Assembly: GCF_017409525.1 (NCBI RefSeq)
Contig: NZ_JAFQSO010000003.1
Span: forward strand, 56,596 to 120,595
Length of the DNA stretch: 64,000 nt
Direction of reading: 5' to 3'
Source of the DNA: Methanobrevibacter sp.
GTDB taxonomy: Archaea; Methanobacteriota; Methanobacteria; Methanobacteriales; Methanobacteriaceae
Below, in pieces: positions 51,255-60,862 of the stretch (the stretch's first letter is position 1; each line of letters starts with the position of its first letter). Made by a program: the position numbers and the translations under genes. The notes under the pieces were generated by a model that was not told the origin of the DNA, did not search any database, and saw only the letters and a program-made list of their open reading frames with translations.

Positions 51255-52976
51255 TCATTTGATTGTAATTGTAACATTGTTCAAACCCAATATTTGAGAA
51301 TAGTCGATTTTTTCTGAAACGTTTCTTAAAATTGCAATATTTGATTCCATATCCTCATCTTCCGTTATATTTATGCAGATTCCGGAATATTTAATAGAAA
51401 TAAGAATGTAATCCTCATTGTCCTTGATGATTATGTCAATCAAATCTACTATCTCATCATTGATATTGATAATTTGGACAATCATGTCCTCGATTGCCAT
51501 GCTGACCATTATGGATAGCCTTTCGTCATTGAATTGTTTTTGAATATTTTCAGACAGGTTAACGGCATCCTTAACATTGCCTGTAATCGTATATTCAAAT
51601 AATGATACTCCCTCATGTCTTCTGTTTAGGAAAAATCCTGAATATTCGCCATCGCTTCTGCGGGCAATGACTTTTGAATACAGGAAAATGAACAGCAGTG
51701 TTGCAAATTGAGAGACTACAAGTGAAATCCAAAATCCGTCAGCTCCCCATAATGAGGTAAATAGATATGCGAACAATACTGGGAAAATAAGCCCCTGAAG
51801 AAGGGTAATCGCATTTGCCAATTTATTGTACTGCACGGACTCGGCATAAAACATATACAGACTGTTGACTGCAAATGCAATGAAACTGATGGAGAATATT
51901 CTTATGATATTCATGATTAGAGGAATGTCTGAAGGGTTATTGACATTAAATAGGAACAATACCGCCTGAGGGAACATAACAAACAGAACAGAAAAGAACA
52001 GACCAAAACCGACTACAATTTTGAGAGACCTTTTGGTTACATAGTCCACACCATGGAAATCCTCTTCCTTATAATATACTGCAGAAATCGGCAGGATTGA
52101 TTGAACAGTACCTAAAATAAAGATATCCACTAAATACAATGCATTGTAACACATATTATATGCAGATAATCCCAGTTCCCCTAAAATTCCAGCAATTAAA
52201 GCATTTAAAAGTATCAGTCTGATTGTGGTATACAATGGGATTGAAGAACCGGAAAATCCGGCCTTGCAGATTTCTGAAAAATAGCCGATTATTCTTGAAG
52301 ATTTGATCTTTATGAATCTTAATGTCCTCTCTGATTTTACAAAATAGAATGTGATGTATATTGCAGATACAATATGGCCAATGGTTGTTGCGATTGCAGC
52401 ACCGGAAATCCCCATATTGAAAAATTTCATTAAGATGACATCAAAAACAATATTGACGACATTGCAAAGCAGAAATGCCCTGAACTGCATATTGATGAAA
52501 CCATCGGTTTTTATGAAATATGCCAAACACACCATATAACATTCAAAAACAATGCCCAGAGCATAGAAAAAGAAATACTGGGCGACAAGCGGTTTCAGTT
52601 GAGCGGAATTGCATAGCAATTCAACATAGGGGTCCTGAAAGATTATGGCTGAAAGGGTAATGATCAGCCCGATAATTATGATTGCGATTAGTGAAATCGT
52701 GAAATAAGCGTTTCCCTTTTGATTATTGAACTCCGCTCGGGCCATGGTGCATAGGATGCTTCCGCCCAAACCAATCAGCCAGTAGATAACATTGATGAAA
52801 GCAACGAAAGGTTCAATGCTTTGAACTACAGACAAAAATGTGGAACCCAAGAACATGCTGATGAAGAATGCATCTACAAGAATGGCAAAATTGCCTGCTA
52901 TTGAAGCCATTAATGTTGGGAAAAACAATTCCCTGAACTTGCTGTTCAATAAATCAAAGTTTCGCTCATATGTCAT
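51255..52976 (-). CDS. MATE-type transporter fused to a GHKL ATPase-like tail
   Basis: The 573-residue protein starts at ATG 52976; a TTG 9 bp before is a worse choice. Residues 1-440 form a MATE transporter with twelve helices (FFPTLMASIAGNFAILVDAFFI and FSEICKAGFSGSSIPLYTT). The last 125 residues resemble the N-terminal part of an anti-sigma/GHKL ATPase (LSENIQKQFNDERLSIMVSMAIEDMIVQIININ, IDIIIKDNEDYILISIKYSG), but the ATP-lid glycine motifs are weak. The fusion is unusual for MATE proteins, which are about 450 aa. It lies 12 bp after the ATP-grasp gene, so it probably exports that enzyme's product. Confidence 0.78.
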   Translation of the reverse strand: MTYERNFDLLNSKFRELFFPTLMASIAGNFAILVDAFFISMFLGSTFLSVVQSIEPFVAFINVIYWLIGLGGSILCTMARAEFNNQKGNAYFTISLIAIIIIGLIITLSAIIFQDPYVELLCNSAQLKPLVAQYFFFYALGIVFECYMVCLAYFIKTDGFINMQFRAFLLCNVVNIVFDVILMKFFNMGISGAAIATTIGHIVSAIYITFYFVKSERTLRFIKIKSSRIIGYFSEICKAGFSGSSIPLYTTIRLILLNALIAGILGELGLSAYNMCYNALYLVDIFILGTVQSILPISAVYYKEEDFHGVDYVTKRSLKIVVGFGLFFSVLFVMFPQAVLFLFNVNNPSDIPLIMNIIRIFSISFIAFAVNSLYMFYAESVQYNKLANAITLLQGLIFPVLFAYLFTSLWGADGFWISLVVSQFATLLFIFLYSKVIARRSDGEYSGFFLNRRHEGVSLFEYTITGNVKDAVNLSENIQKQFNDERLSIMVSMAIEDMIVQIININDEIVDLIDIIIKDNEDYILISIKYSGICINITEDEDMESNIAILRNVSEKIDYSQILGLNNVTITIK

Positions 52977-52988
52977 GATATCCAAATA

Positions 52989-54683
52989 CTATCCTTTAGA
53001 TGCAATAACCATTCTATTCAATTTATGTATCGGCAATTCGATTTTAAAATCCAGTAAAGTCAGTAATGCTTCAGCACCTAATCTTGAGTTAGGCATGAAA
53101 TCATAGGTTGTTTGAGGAATGAAAATCAATCCACTCTTTTTTACTAAATCAAATATATTTAAAAGTAACTTGACAGTTTCATCGTCTTTTTTATTTGAAA
53201 TGCTTCTGTTTAAATTCACCACCACGCAATCGAATTTCCCTTTGATGTCATCGAGATTTTCAACTAAAACCTGGGATATCTCTAAATTATCAAATATGCT
53301 TTCGGTAACTAAAAGGCAATTCCCATAAGCTTTGATGTCATTTATCAAAGACTCGATTTCGCTAGAAATTTTATCCTCTTCAATATTTCCGTCATCATGC
53401 AAATCTTCACTAAGGACCAGTTGAAAAGCGCGTTTTTCAATGCTTCTTAAAAATTCAACATCCTTTTGAAGCTGGTGGGGGTCTTCATTAACAAGATACA
53501 CGGTTCCTGCGCTGCTTTCCAGATCTTGAGTTTTAGAAAACTTTTGAGGAGTTTCAATTGGACTTATGTTTGTTTTAAAGTAACTTTTTAAATTAACCCC
53601 TATGGATTCCATTGGAGAGGATTTTGCAATCAGGTCTTTTGGAACATTGATTTCTTTAATACATCCATATGCAATTTGATGATAACCTTTTTTACGTTCA
53701 AGATGGAATTTTTCAGGATTCAAATAGGAATCCAAGGAACTGTCTGTTTCATGCTGACCGGAAATCAAGTCCAGATATCTAGCATCCATATTTCCTCCAT
53801 GTGGGCGGCAATTGACTTCTATTAGAACAGGGCCTTTTTCGTCAACCATGTACTCCCCATGAACAGGGCCGTATTTTATTCCCAATGCATCCGCAACATC
53901 ATATGCATATTCTACAATTTCAGAATCGCCAATTCCCAATTCATAAACGATTTCATCATTATCATAAATATTGCCTCCTTCAGAGGTTTTGATCTTGTTG
54001 TATTTCCAGATTGTTGTCACACGATGAGTCCCATTGCATGAAACGGTGTTTACAACATATTCCTGTCCTTTTATGCGCTCTTGAATTACGAGTTCAGTCA
54101 GTTCATTTCCATAAACTCCAGTCAAGTTAAACACTTCATTAACCGCATCAATCATTTCCTGTTTGTTTGAACATAGTCTCACGCCAACTGATGCGGCGCT
54201 ATACACCGGCTTTACAACAACTTCCTTTAGATTTTCAGAGTCATAATATATGATGGCTTCATCCAAAGACCTGATAACCTGTCCCTTGATTGAACGAAGA
54301 TTATTTTCGGCCAATCTGTTTTGCATTTCATTTTTCAATGTCATTGCATCGATGTTTTCAATAGGGTTGCATAACAGATTCAAGTCATTTGCCAGTTTTG
54401 TGGCCAGTATCACTCCATCTTCAGTTCCGGGAACAATCAGCAGAGGGTCGTATTTTCTAACCATTTCAAGGGTATCCTCATAGGTATCCCTTTCATATAT
54501 CAAGTCAAATTCATTTTCGATTAGATCATATTCGTGTTTAACTTCCTCTTGATAATCCATTGCATCATCTGAATCGCCGAATGGTTTCATTTCCAATACG
54601 ATAGGATTGCAATTCCTATCGATAATGTCCTGAACATAATTTTTACCTGTTGACATGCATTGAACAATAATAATATTCCTCAT
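52989..54683 (-). CDS. ATP-grasp ligase with C-terminal Rossmann-like domain
   Basis: The 564-residue protein starts at ATG 54683, with GGTGG 5 bp upstream; a longer frame to 54728 is only a hydrophobic extension. The N-terminal 320 residues are an ATP-grasp enzyme: IVPGTEDGVILATKLA, VVVKPVYSAASVGVRLC, ELVIQERIKGQEYVVNTV and HGEYMVDEKGPVLIEVNCRPHGGNM with the metal-binding Glu and Asn. The remaining 230 residues include DIKGKFDCVVVNLNRSIS and look like a methyltransferase-like Rossmann region. Family members join amino acids (BacD, TabS type). The adjacent MATE fusion suggests a dipeptide-like product that is exported. Confidence 0.78.
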   Translation of the reverse strand: MRNIIIVQCMSTGKNYVQDIIDRNCNPIVLEMKPFGDSDDAMDYQEEVKHEYDLIENEFDLIYERDTYEDTLEMVRKYDPLLIVPGTEDGVILATKLANDLNLLCNPIENIDAMTLKNEMQNRLAENNLRSIKGQVIRSLDEAIIYYDSENLKEVVVKPVYSAASVGVRLCSNKQEMIDAVNEVFNLTGVYGNELTELVIQERIKGQEYVVNTVSCNGTHRVTTIWKYNKIKTSEGGNIYDNDEIVYELGIGDSEIVEYAYDVADALGIKYGPVHGEYMVDEKGPVLIEVNCRPHGGNMDARYLDLISGQHETDSSLDSYLNPEKFHLERKKGYHQIAYGCIKEINVPKDLIAKSSPMESIGVNLKSYFKTNISPIETPQKFSKTQDLESSAGTVYLVNEDPHQLQKDVEFLRSIEKRAFQLVLSEDLHDDGNIEEDKISSEIESLINDIKAYGNCLLVTESIFDNLEISQVLVENLDDIKGKFDCVVVNLNRSISNKKDDETVKLLLNIFDLVKKSGLIFIPQTTYDFMPNSRLGAEALLTLLDFKIELPIHKLNRMVIASKG

Positions 54684-54864
54684 AAAAACCACCAAAAGCA
54701 ATGCCGCAAACTGTGTGCGCATTTTCATATAACTAAATTATATTTTTATTAAATTATAAACCTTTTTTTTAATATTGCCACATAATTTGTTAGTGTTAAA
54801 ATTATAATTATTGTTTAATAAATATCCGAAAATCAGTAGAATTCTTAATATAAAAAAAGTCAAA

Positions 54865-54970
54865 TTTAATGTCTATTGCAGAGAAAAAATCTCTACAATC
54901 AGCATTAGACATTAAAATTTATCGATGTTTTACATCTCCATAGAGGTTTACTTTAAAGTAACTCTCTTGT
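54865..54970 (+). ncRNA. Candidate structured RNA: consecutive hairpins
   Basis: TTTAATGTCTA (54865-54875) pairs with TAGACATTAAA (54906-54916), an 11-bp stem. Inside it TTG-c-AGAG pairs with CTCT-a-CAA, leaving a 7-nt loop and a one-sided bulge. A second hairpin at 54942-54965 has AGAG/CTCT arms around the palindrome TTACTTTAAAGTAA. The region lies in a 490-bp stretch without long genes between the ATP-grasp gene (minus) and 55264 (plus). It could be a small RNA, a 5' leader, or a miniature element. The strand is not known. Confidence 0.4.
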
Positions 54971-55171
54971 ATAATCATTATTATTAAAATATTATATAAA
55001 TTTGACTATTTTTTTTTTAAAAGAATGTAATTAAACGGTGCCCTTTGAAAAAGACCCAACAAAAGCTAAATTTTCAATGCCAATAATAGACTTGTTTGCC
55101 AACTGCAGAATAATAACAATTATTAACTAACTGCAATATATTAAAGAATAGTAAGGGCATGGAAAGCAATC

Positions 55172-55267
55172 ATGCCCGCACTTTTTTGTGCAGTTCAGAA
55201 TAGGCTTGAAGATGCCGGGGCGCTCTTGCACATATTGGATAAAGATGAAGGCGTGATTCATGGATGA
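55172..55267 (+). CDS. Putative 31-residue ORF upstream of a membrane protein
   Basis: ATG 55172 starts MPALFCAVQNRLEDAGALLHILDKDEGVIHG, stopping with TGA at 55265-55267, one base after the ATG of the next gene (ATGA overlap). The overlap suggests coupling. However, GGGCATG/CATGCCC forms a stem at 55155-55177 covering the start and GCAC-T6-GTGC follows, so the DNA may be regulatory instead. The frame may be the end of an older gene. Confidence 0.3.
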   Translation: MPALFCAVQNRLEDAGALLHILDKDEGVIHG

Positions 55268-55935
55268 ATAGGAAAATAGCTATAATCGGAATAATAATTC
55301 TTATCATTGCAGTTGTCATTATTCTAGTGATGTTAACTTCAGTTAGCTATGAGAGAATTGAAATAACTCCGAACGGGACAACCATGGAAGTTCCGGCCAA
55401 TAAAACTAAATTTGATGGGGAACTTGCGGGAGTTAAGATTTGGAATTGGGACAATGGAATCCTGGTTACATACAACAGTCATGAGGACGGAAGCATCATC
55501 AATGTGTCTGAAGTGGGCTTCAGCACCCTAAACGATCTGATTAAAAATGGAGAAAAGCAGGAGATTGACGGCTTCACATGTTACGTGATAAATGCTGACG
55601 AATTACTTGAAATCCATATATTTGACATCATTAAAGTGAACTATAACGGCAAATTCTATTGCATTCCATTATATAATGAAACCACTCACGACAATATCAT
55701 AATCTGCTGCAACGACAGGGACATTGCACTTCACATGGCCAAATCAGTGGAGTACAAGATCAGCACCATTTCCTCTGCAGAAAATATGACTGGAGATCTG
55801 CTGTCAAGAGCAGAAGATTATGTAAACGACACCAACTTAAGCAACGTCATATCCGATGTGGAAGAAAAGACAGGATTCGATCTGGATGATTTAAAAAATG
55901 AACTAGAGAGATACACCGGAAAGTTGCCAATATGA
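55264..55935 (+). CDS. Membrane-anchored extracellular hypothetical protein
   Basis: The 223-residue protein has one membrane helix (KIAIIGIIILIIAVVIILVMLT, 4-25) and an outside part with N-x-T sites. Residues 40-150 form an alternating beta domain (GELAGVKIWNWDNGILVTYN, VGFSTLNDLIKNGEKQEIDGFTCYVIN, IIKVNYNGKFYCIPL). The last 60 residues are helical and acidic. Such anchored proteins are frequent in this genus; their function is not known. It is followed by 226 bp with T-rich DNA and the operator of the MFS gene. Confidence 0.65.
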   Translation: MNRKIAIIGIIILIIAVVIILVMLTSVSYERIEITPNGTTMEVPANKTKFDGELAGVKIWNWDNGILVTYNSHEDGSIINVSEVGFSTLNDLIKNGEKQEIDGFTCYVINADELLEIHIFDIIKVNYNGKFYCIPLYNETTHDNIIICCNDRDIALHMAKSVEYKISTISSAENMTGDLLSRAEDYVNDTNLSNVISDVEEKTGFDLDDLKNELERYTGKLPI

Positions 55936-56102
55936 TGCCAATGAAGTGATTGAAAACATTTTCAAGTTATTAAAATAGAATTTAGCTGAATTGGCTTTTT
56001 TCATGTTGATAATTTTATATTAAATCCCATAGAAGTCACAAACTATATAAAACAACAAGAAGAAAAAATAATATTAAGTATATTAAATTTTTAGATATGC
56101 CC

Positions 56103-56122
56103 TATTAGTTTTTTTACTAATA
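56103..56122. promoter_or_regulatory. Palindromic operator before the MFS exporter
   Basis: TATTAGT (56103-56109), six T, and ACTAATA (56116-56122) make a perfect 7-bp inverted repeat with a 6-nt spacer, 40 bp before the ATG at 56162. Repeats of this size are typical sites for TetR or MarR repressors of exporters. No regulator gene is adjacent. Confidence 0.45.
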
Positions 56123-56161
56123 CGCTACTTAAAATTAACAATATTTGGAGGATTAATAATA

Positions 56162-57685
56162 ATGAATGAAACAGTTAAGGAACAGTCATGGATTCCACTG
56201 ATAATTGTGGCCTTGGCTTCCTTTATTATAGCTTTGGACGCTACATTCATGAATGTGAGTATTGCTCAGGTTGTTGCCGATTTGCATACTGATGTTAGTA
56301 CCATTCAAGCGACCATGTCGTTTTATACTCTCATCACGGCCGCATTCATGCTGCTGAGCGCCAAGCTTCAGGATATAGTCGGTAAAAAGAAGTTGTTTTT
56401 AATTGGTACTGCACTTTATGGTGTCGGTACATTCACTGCAGCAATAAGTCCAAGTGCTGAAATATTATTTATCGGATGGGCAGTAATAGAAGGTATTGCT
56501 GGAGCATTGATGATGCCTGCTACCGTTTCCATTATAAGCGGAACATATTCCGGCGAAAAACGTACAGTCGCTTTGGCAATCGTTGGTGTCATGGGCGCAA
56601 TTGCAGCCGCTATCGGTCCGCTCTTCGGTGGAGTCATGACAACATTTCTCAGTTGGAGATATGGATTTGCATGTGAATTAATAGTCGTTATCCTTATTTT
56701 AGTACTTCAAGGTAAAATACCTAATTTCTCACCTACAGAATCCAAAAGCGATTTGGACATTACAGGTGCTATAATTTCATTTATAGGTCTTATCTTGTTA
56801 GTATTCGGTATTTTGTCACTGACAAAAGATTTCAACACCAGCATAGCCGTAATAATTGCGGGCATAATTGCCTTAGCAGGATTTGCATGGTTTGAACTCA
56901 AAAGAAAAGGGAAAGGCAAAGTGCCATTGTTTGATGTTGAATTGTTAAAAGACAGAAATCTGCGTGTTGGAACTATCATCATGTTATTGGCTTATCTTTC
57001 AATGGGTGGGGCACTGTTTGCAGTTTCCCTGTTCTTGCAAAGCGTATTGCAGTTAAATGCATTCAATACAGGTTTGACCACACTTCCATTGACTGTAGGT
57101 CTGCTTATTTTTGCAGTGGCAGCCCCAAGCTTATCTGCAAAACTTGGCCATAAGAAACTCATGGCAATAGGATGTATAATAGCAATCATCGGATGTCTGA
57201 TGTTAAGCTATCAGTTCAAGATGGATACAACAATGATGGATCTGCTGCCTGGAATGTTCATAATGGGAGCAGGACTTGGTTTTGCAATGGCTTTAAGTGT
57301 GGATGTTGCATTGATCAATATTCCTCCTGAAGGTCAAAATAACGCTTCAGGTCTCACTTCAACAGGCCAGTCATTAGGTGAATCTATGGGTACAGCAATC
57401 ATTGGTGTGATTCTAATTCTTGGAGTATTTGGAGGTATCTCTCATGCTGTCGATATATATGCCCCTGATTATTCAGGAAATGAAACATTCCAGCTGGAAG
57501 TCTATGAACACTTTCAAGAAGTGGGCAATATAAACGATGCTCAAGCGAACCATACTGTTGTGGAAATTGTAGATACCATCATTCAGGATGCCATGGCATT
57601 CGTAATGCAGGTAACGGCTATCCTGATGGGAATTGTATTTATTCTGACATTGCGGCTGCAGGATAAAAAGACTAAAAAACAATGA
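56162..57685 (+). CDS. MFS transporter, DHA2 (EmrB/QacA) family
   Basis: The 507-residue protein has fourteen membrane helices. Motif A-like LSAKLQDIVGKKKLFLIG lies between helices 2 and 3, D1-type ASFIIALDATFMNVSIAQVVADL in helix 1 and motif C-like GVMGAIAAAIGPLFGGVMTTFLSWRY in helix 5. This is the drug:H+ antiporter-2 type. The binding site TTGGAGGATT precedes ATG 56162. An upstream palindrome (56103-56122) suggests inducible expression. A hairpin and T-run follow the stop. Substrate not predictable. Confidence 0.9.
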   Translation: MNETVKEQSWIPLIIVALASFIIALDATFMNVSIAQVVADLHTDVSTIQATMSFYTLITAAFMLLSAKLQDIVGKKKLFLIGTALYGVGTFTAAISPSAEILFIGWAVIEGIAGALMMPATVSIISGTYSGEKRTVALAIVGVMGAIAAAIGPLFGGVMTTFLSWRYGFACELIVVILILVLQGKIPNFSPTESKSDLDITGAIISFIGLILLVFGILSLTKDFNTSIAVIIAGIIALAGFAWFELKRKGKGKVPLFDVELLKDRNLRVGTIIMLLAYLSMGGALFAVSLFLQSVLQLNAFNTGLTTLPLTVGLLIFAVAAPSLSAKLGHKKLMAIGCIIAIIGCLMLSYQFKMDTTMMDLLPGMFIMGAGLGFAMALSVDVALINIPPEGQNNASGLTSTGQSLGESMGTAIIGVILILGVFGGISHAVDIYAPDYSGNETFQLEVYEHFQEVGNINDAQANHTVVEIVDTIIQDAMAFVMQVTAILMGIVFILTLRLQDKKTKKQ

Positions 57686-57714
57686 GAGTTCATTCTCTCA
57701 TTTACCCTTTTTTT
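57683..57714 (+). terminator. Terminator after the MFS gene
   Basis: TGAGAG (57683-57688) and CTCTCA (57695-57700) form a 6-bp stem around TTCATT, overlapping the stop codon; T7 follows at 57708-57714. Confidence 0.75.
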
Positions 57715-57939
57715 AATAGCTTTTAATTTCTTTTTTTTGACTTTGATATTCTCTAATATGATTGTCTCTAAACACTGCTAGAACACTAAATCTAAACCTG
57801 AATTTTTAAAAAATATAAGATTATCCTCCATTTTATAACAATGATTTAAATGGCGATGAAAATATCACATACTTGTGTCTCTCTGCAATTGTCATAAATT
57901 TTCTTTACTTTATTACTTCATTGTATATTTGTTCTAAAA

Positions 57940-59393
57940 TCATGTGTTTTTACTGCTCATTTTTGTAAATATTACTGAAAGTCCGACAACAATAATTGTG
58001 ATAATTATGTCGACTGCTATTTTAAGCGAATTTGCATCATTGAATAACTTTACAAGACCAAATACCCAAATTACAATTAACAGAACCGGCAACAAGTATT
58101 TTAGTGTGAAAACCCAGGTCTTTCCAACTTTAAAGGTTGAAAACTCGTTAAGCACAGGAATGACCTTTTCAACTCCATAAAACCATCCGAATATTATTGC
58201 CTGGATGCCTATCAGAATCAGTATTCCAAAATTATTTACAAATTCATCCACGATTTCCACCAAATAGCTGCTGATTCCTGTCGAATAAAAGACCGTGCCT
58301 ATGCATGCAACAATTACAAGGGTTGTGACTCCTTTTTTCCTGCTCCATCCAAATTTATCGCACAATGATGAAAGAAATGGTTCAAACAGTGCAAAAGAAG
58401 AAGTGAATCCTGCAAACAGTATTGACAGGAATAATAACGGAGCGATTACATGTCCCATTAGTCCCATTGAATTGAATATCTGTGGGAATATGATGAATAT
58501 CAGTCCTGTACCTTCACTGATCAGTTCATTCATTGGTATTGATGACGTTAATGACATGTATCCGAGTATTGAAAACACACCAAAAGCTATGAAAATCTCA
58601 TATAATGAGTTTGCAATGACCACAAACAGTACTTCGTCAACCAGCTTTGAATTTTTGGGAAGATAGCTTGCATATGTATATACCATGGCCTGACCTATGC
58701 TTAATGAAAATATGGTTTGTCTGAATGCCGCAAGCCAGACATTGACATTGAAGAGTGCCGACCAGTCGGGAGTGAGCAATGTGGCAACTCCAACATTGAA
58801 TCCCGGCAATGTGAATGAATAAATAAAAATCAATATCATGATTGTAAATAATAATGGGATTAGAACAGTTGAAATCCTACCAATCCCTTTATCCACTCCC
58901 CTAATGGAGATTACCCAAAAGACTGCCCATAATGTTAATGTGCAAATCAGGGTAGGCAATATTATTGTAGTAGCAGAGGCTAAATTTGAGCTTCCTCCAA
59001 CATAGCTTGTAAAGAATGATGAAGGGTCATTCCCCATCCGAAAGTAAAGCTGTTTAAGAGATATGCAAAGTCCCATCCCAAGATAATCATGTAATAAATC
59101 ACAACGACAAATACGAATAAAACAAGCATCCATGCAACGATTTCAAATTCCGGACGAATGCTATTCATTAAACTGGAAAAACTTTTCTTGACGCTGAAGC
59201 CCAATCCATACTCCAGAATTAGAAATGGAACTCCCATGACTAAAATTGCAATTACGTAAGGTATGAAAAATGATCCTCCCCCATTGGAATACAGCACATA
59301 GCTGAAACGCCAGATGTTTCCTATTCCAATCGTAAGGCCAATCATTGCAAGAATGAATGTAAATATCGAACCTCATTGTGACTTCTGATCCAT
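57940..59393 (-). pseudogene. Sodium:neurotransmitter-type symporter (NSS), stop and frameshift
   Basis: The start at ATG 59393 gives MDQKSQ, then TGA (complement of 59373-59375), where the family has an invariant Trp. The frame continues [34 protein letters not shown]. Near 59031 one A is missing (GGGAATGACC for GGGAAATGACC), so the rest, ending SVIFTKMSSKNT, is in another frame (DPSSFFTSYVGGSSNL). The 484-codon total length matches NSS transporters of amino acids. With two lesions the gene is inactive unless the sequence has errors. It starts 1 bp after the stop of its paralogue in an operon. Confidence 0.85.
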
Positions 59394-59394
59394 T

Positions 59395-60848
59395 TTAGTT
59401 CTCCTTAGGTTTAATTTTTGTAAAAATTATACTGAATGCAAGAACAGCCACCATTATGACAATGTCTACTGTTATCTCAAATGAATTTGCATTTGCAAAC
59501 AGATTGCCTATTCCAATCAACCACATGACAATCAGGACCAACGGCAGAACATATTTGATGATGAATTTCCAGGTCTTTCCAACTTTAAATCTGCTGTTTT
59601 CATTCAATACAGGTATCAATGAATCCACGTCATATATCCATGTGAAGATAATGCATTGGATTGCAATTAACAGCAGGACCCCAAATTCATTTACGAATCC
59701 GTCAACAACACCAACAAGATAACTGCTGATGCCTGTCGTAAATATTAAGGACAATAAGCATCCAATCACTGACAAAACAGTCACGGTTTTCCTACGGGTC
59801 ATGTTGAATTTGTTTTCAATTGAGCTTACCATCGGTTCAAATATTGCAACCGCTGATGAAATTCCGGCAAATAATATTGCTATAAACAATACTGGAGCCA
59901 ATATGTGCCCTGCAACTCCCATGATATTGAAAATCATTGGGAATACAATGAATATCAATCCGGTTCCTTCACTGACCAGCTGGACCATTGGTGTTCCGGA
60001 GGTAAATGACATGTATCCTAAAATTGAAAAAATACCGAAAGCAGTGAAGACTTCAAATGCGGAATTTGCAAACACTACCAGCAAAACATTGTCATTTAAT
60101 TTGGATTTTTCAGGCAAATAGCTTGCATATGTAAATGCAATGGCCTGTCCCATACTTAAAGAGAACAGAATTTGGGAAAATGCGGCAAGCCATATGTTAA
60201 TGTCAAGCAATTTCATCCAATCCGGCTTTATCAATGTTTCAATACCGATATTAGCGCCTGGAAGAGTAAGGGCATAGATTACAATTATTGCCATGAGGAC
60301 AAAAAGGGTAGGAATTAAAATCTTTGAAAGCTTACCAATCCCTTCATTTAAATCCCTATGTGATACAAACCACACTATAATCCACATGATTAGTGTGCAG
60401 ATTGTTGTTGGAATCAAAAGAAAACCTGCATTGCTTAGATTAGAGCTTCCGCCAACACTGTCGACAAAGTATAATGCAGCATCGGTTCCCCATTTAAAAG
60501 TAAAACTTGAACCTAAATAAACCAAATCCCAACTTAATATGACTATATAGTAGATTACCACTATAAAAACAAATAAAAGCAGTATCCAGGAAATATATTC
60601 CAGTTTTGGATTGATGCGCTTTAATGTGTTTGAAAACGAGTCTTTAAAAGTAAATCCCATTCCGTATTCCAGAATTAAAAATGGCACTCCCATAATGGCT
60701 ATTGCAATTAGATAAGGGATAAGAATGACCCTCCTCCATTGGAGTATACCACATAGCTGAAACGCCAGATATTGCCTAATCCAACTGCCGCACCAATCAT
60801 TGCAAGGATAAATGCTAACGGGGAATCCCATTGTGTTTTCTCCACCAT
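59395..60848 (-). pseudogene. NSS-family sodium symporter, frameshifted paralogue
   Basis: ATG 60848 ([32 protein letters not shown]) is supported by GGTGA 5 bp upstream. In GGGSFLIPYL one base is missing near 60720, so the frame runs into TAA after SLI. The remaining 440 codons are in another frame: MGVPFLILEYGMGF, NEGIGKLSKILIP, SQILFSLSMGQAIAFTYASYL and SEGTGLIFIVFP. The total is 484 codons. It lies 14 bp after the CstA gene. A longer open frame starting at 60870 is a shadow that reads out of frame at the N-terminus. Confidence 0.85.
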
Positions 60849-60862
60849 CTTTTTCACCAAAA

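Noticed and set aside
57940..59393. Stop codon readthrough or recoding of TGA as Trp in the NSS gene
   Set aside because: The same gene also has a frameshift, other TGA codons act as ordinary stops throughout the window, and no recoding structure is visible.
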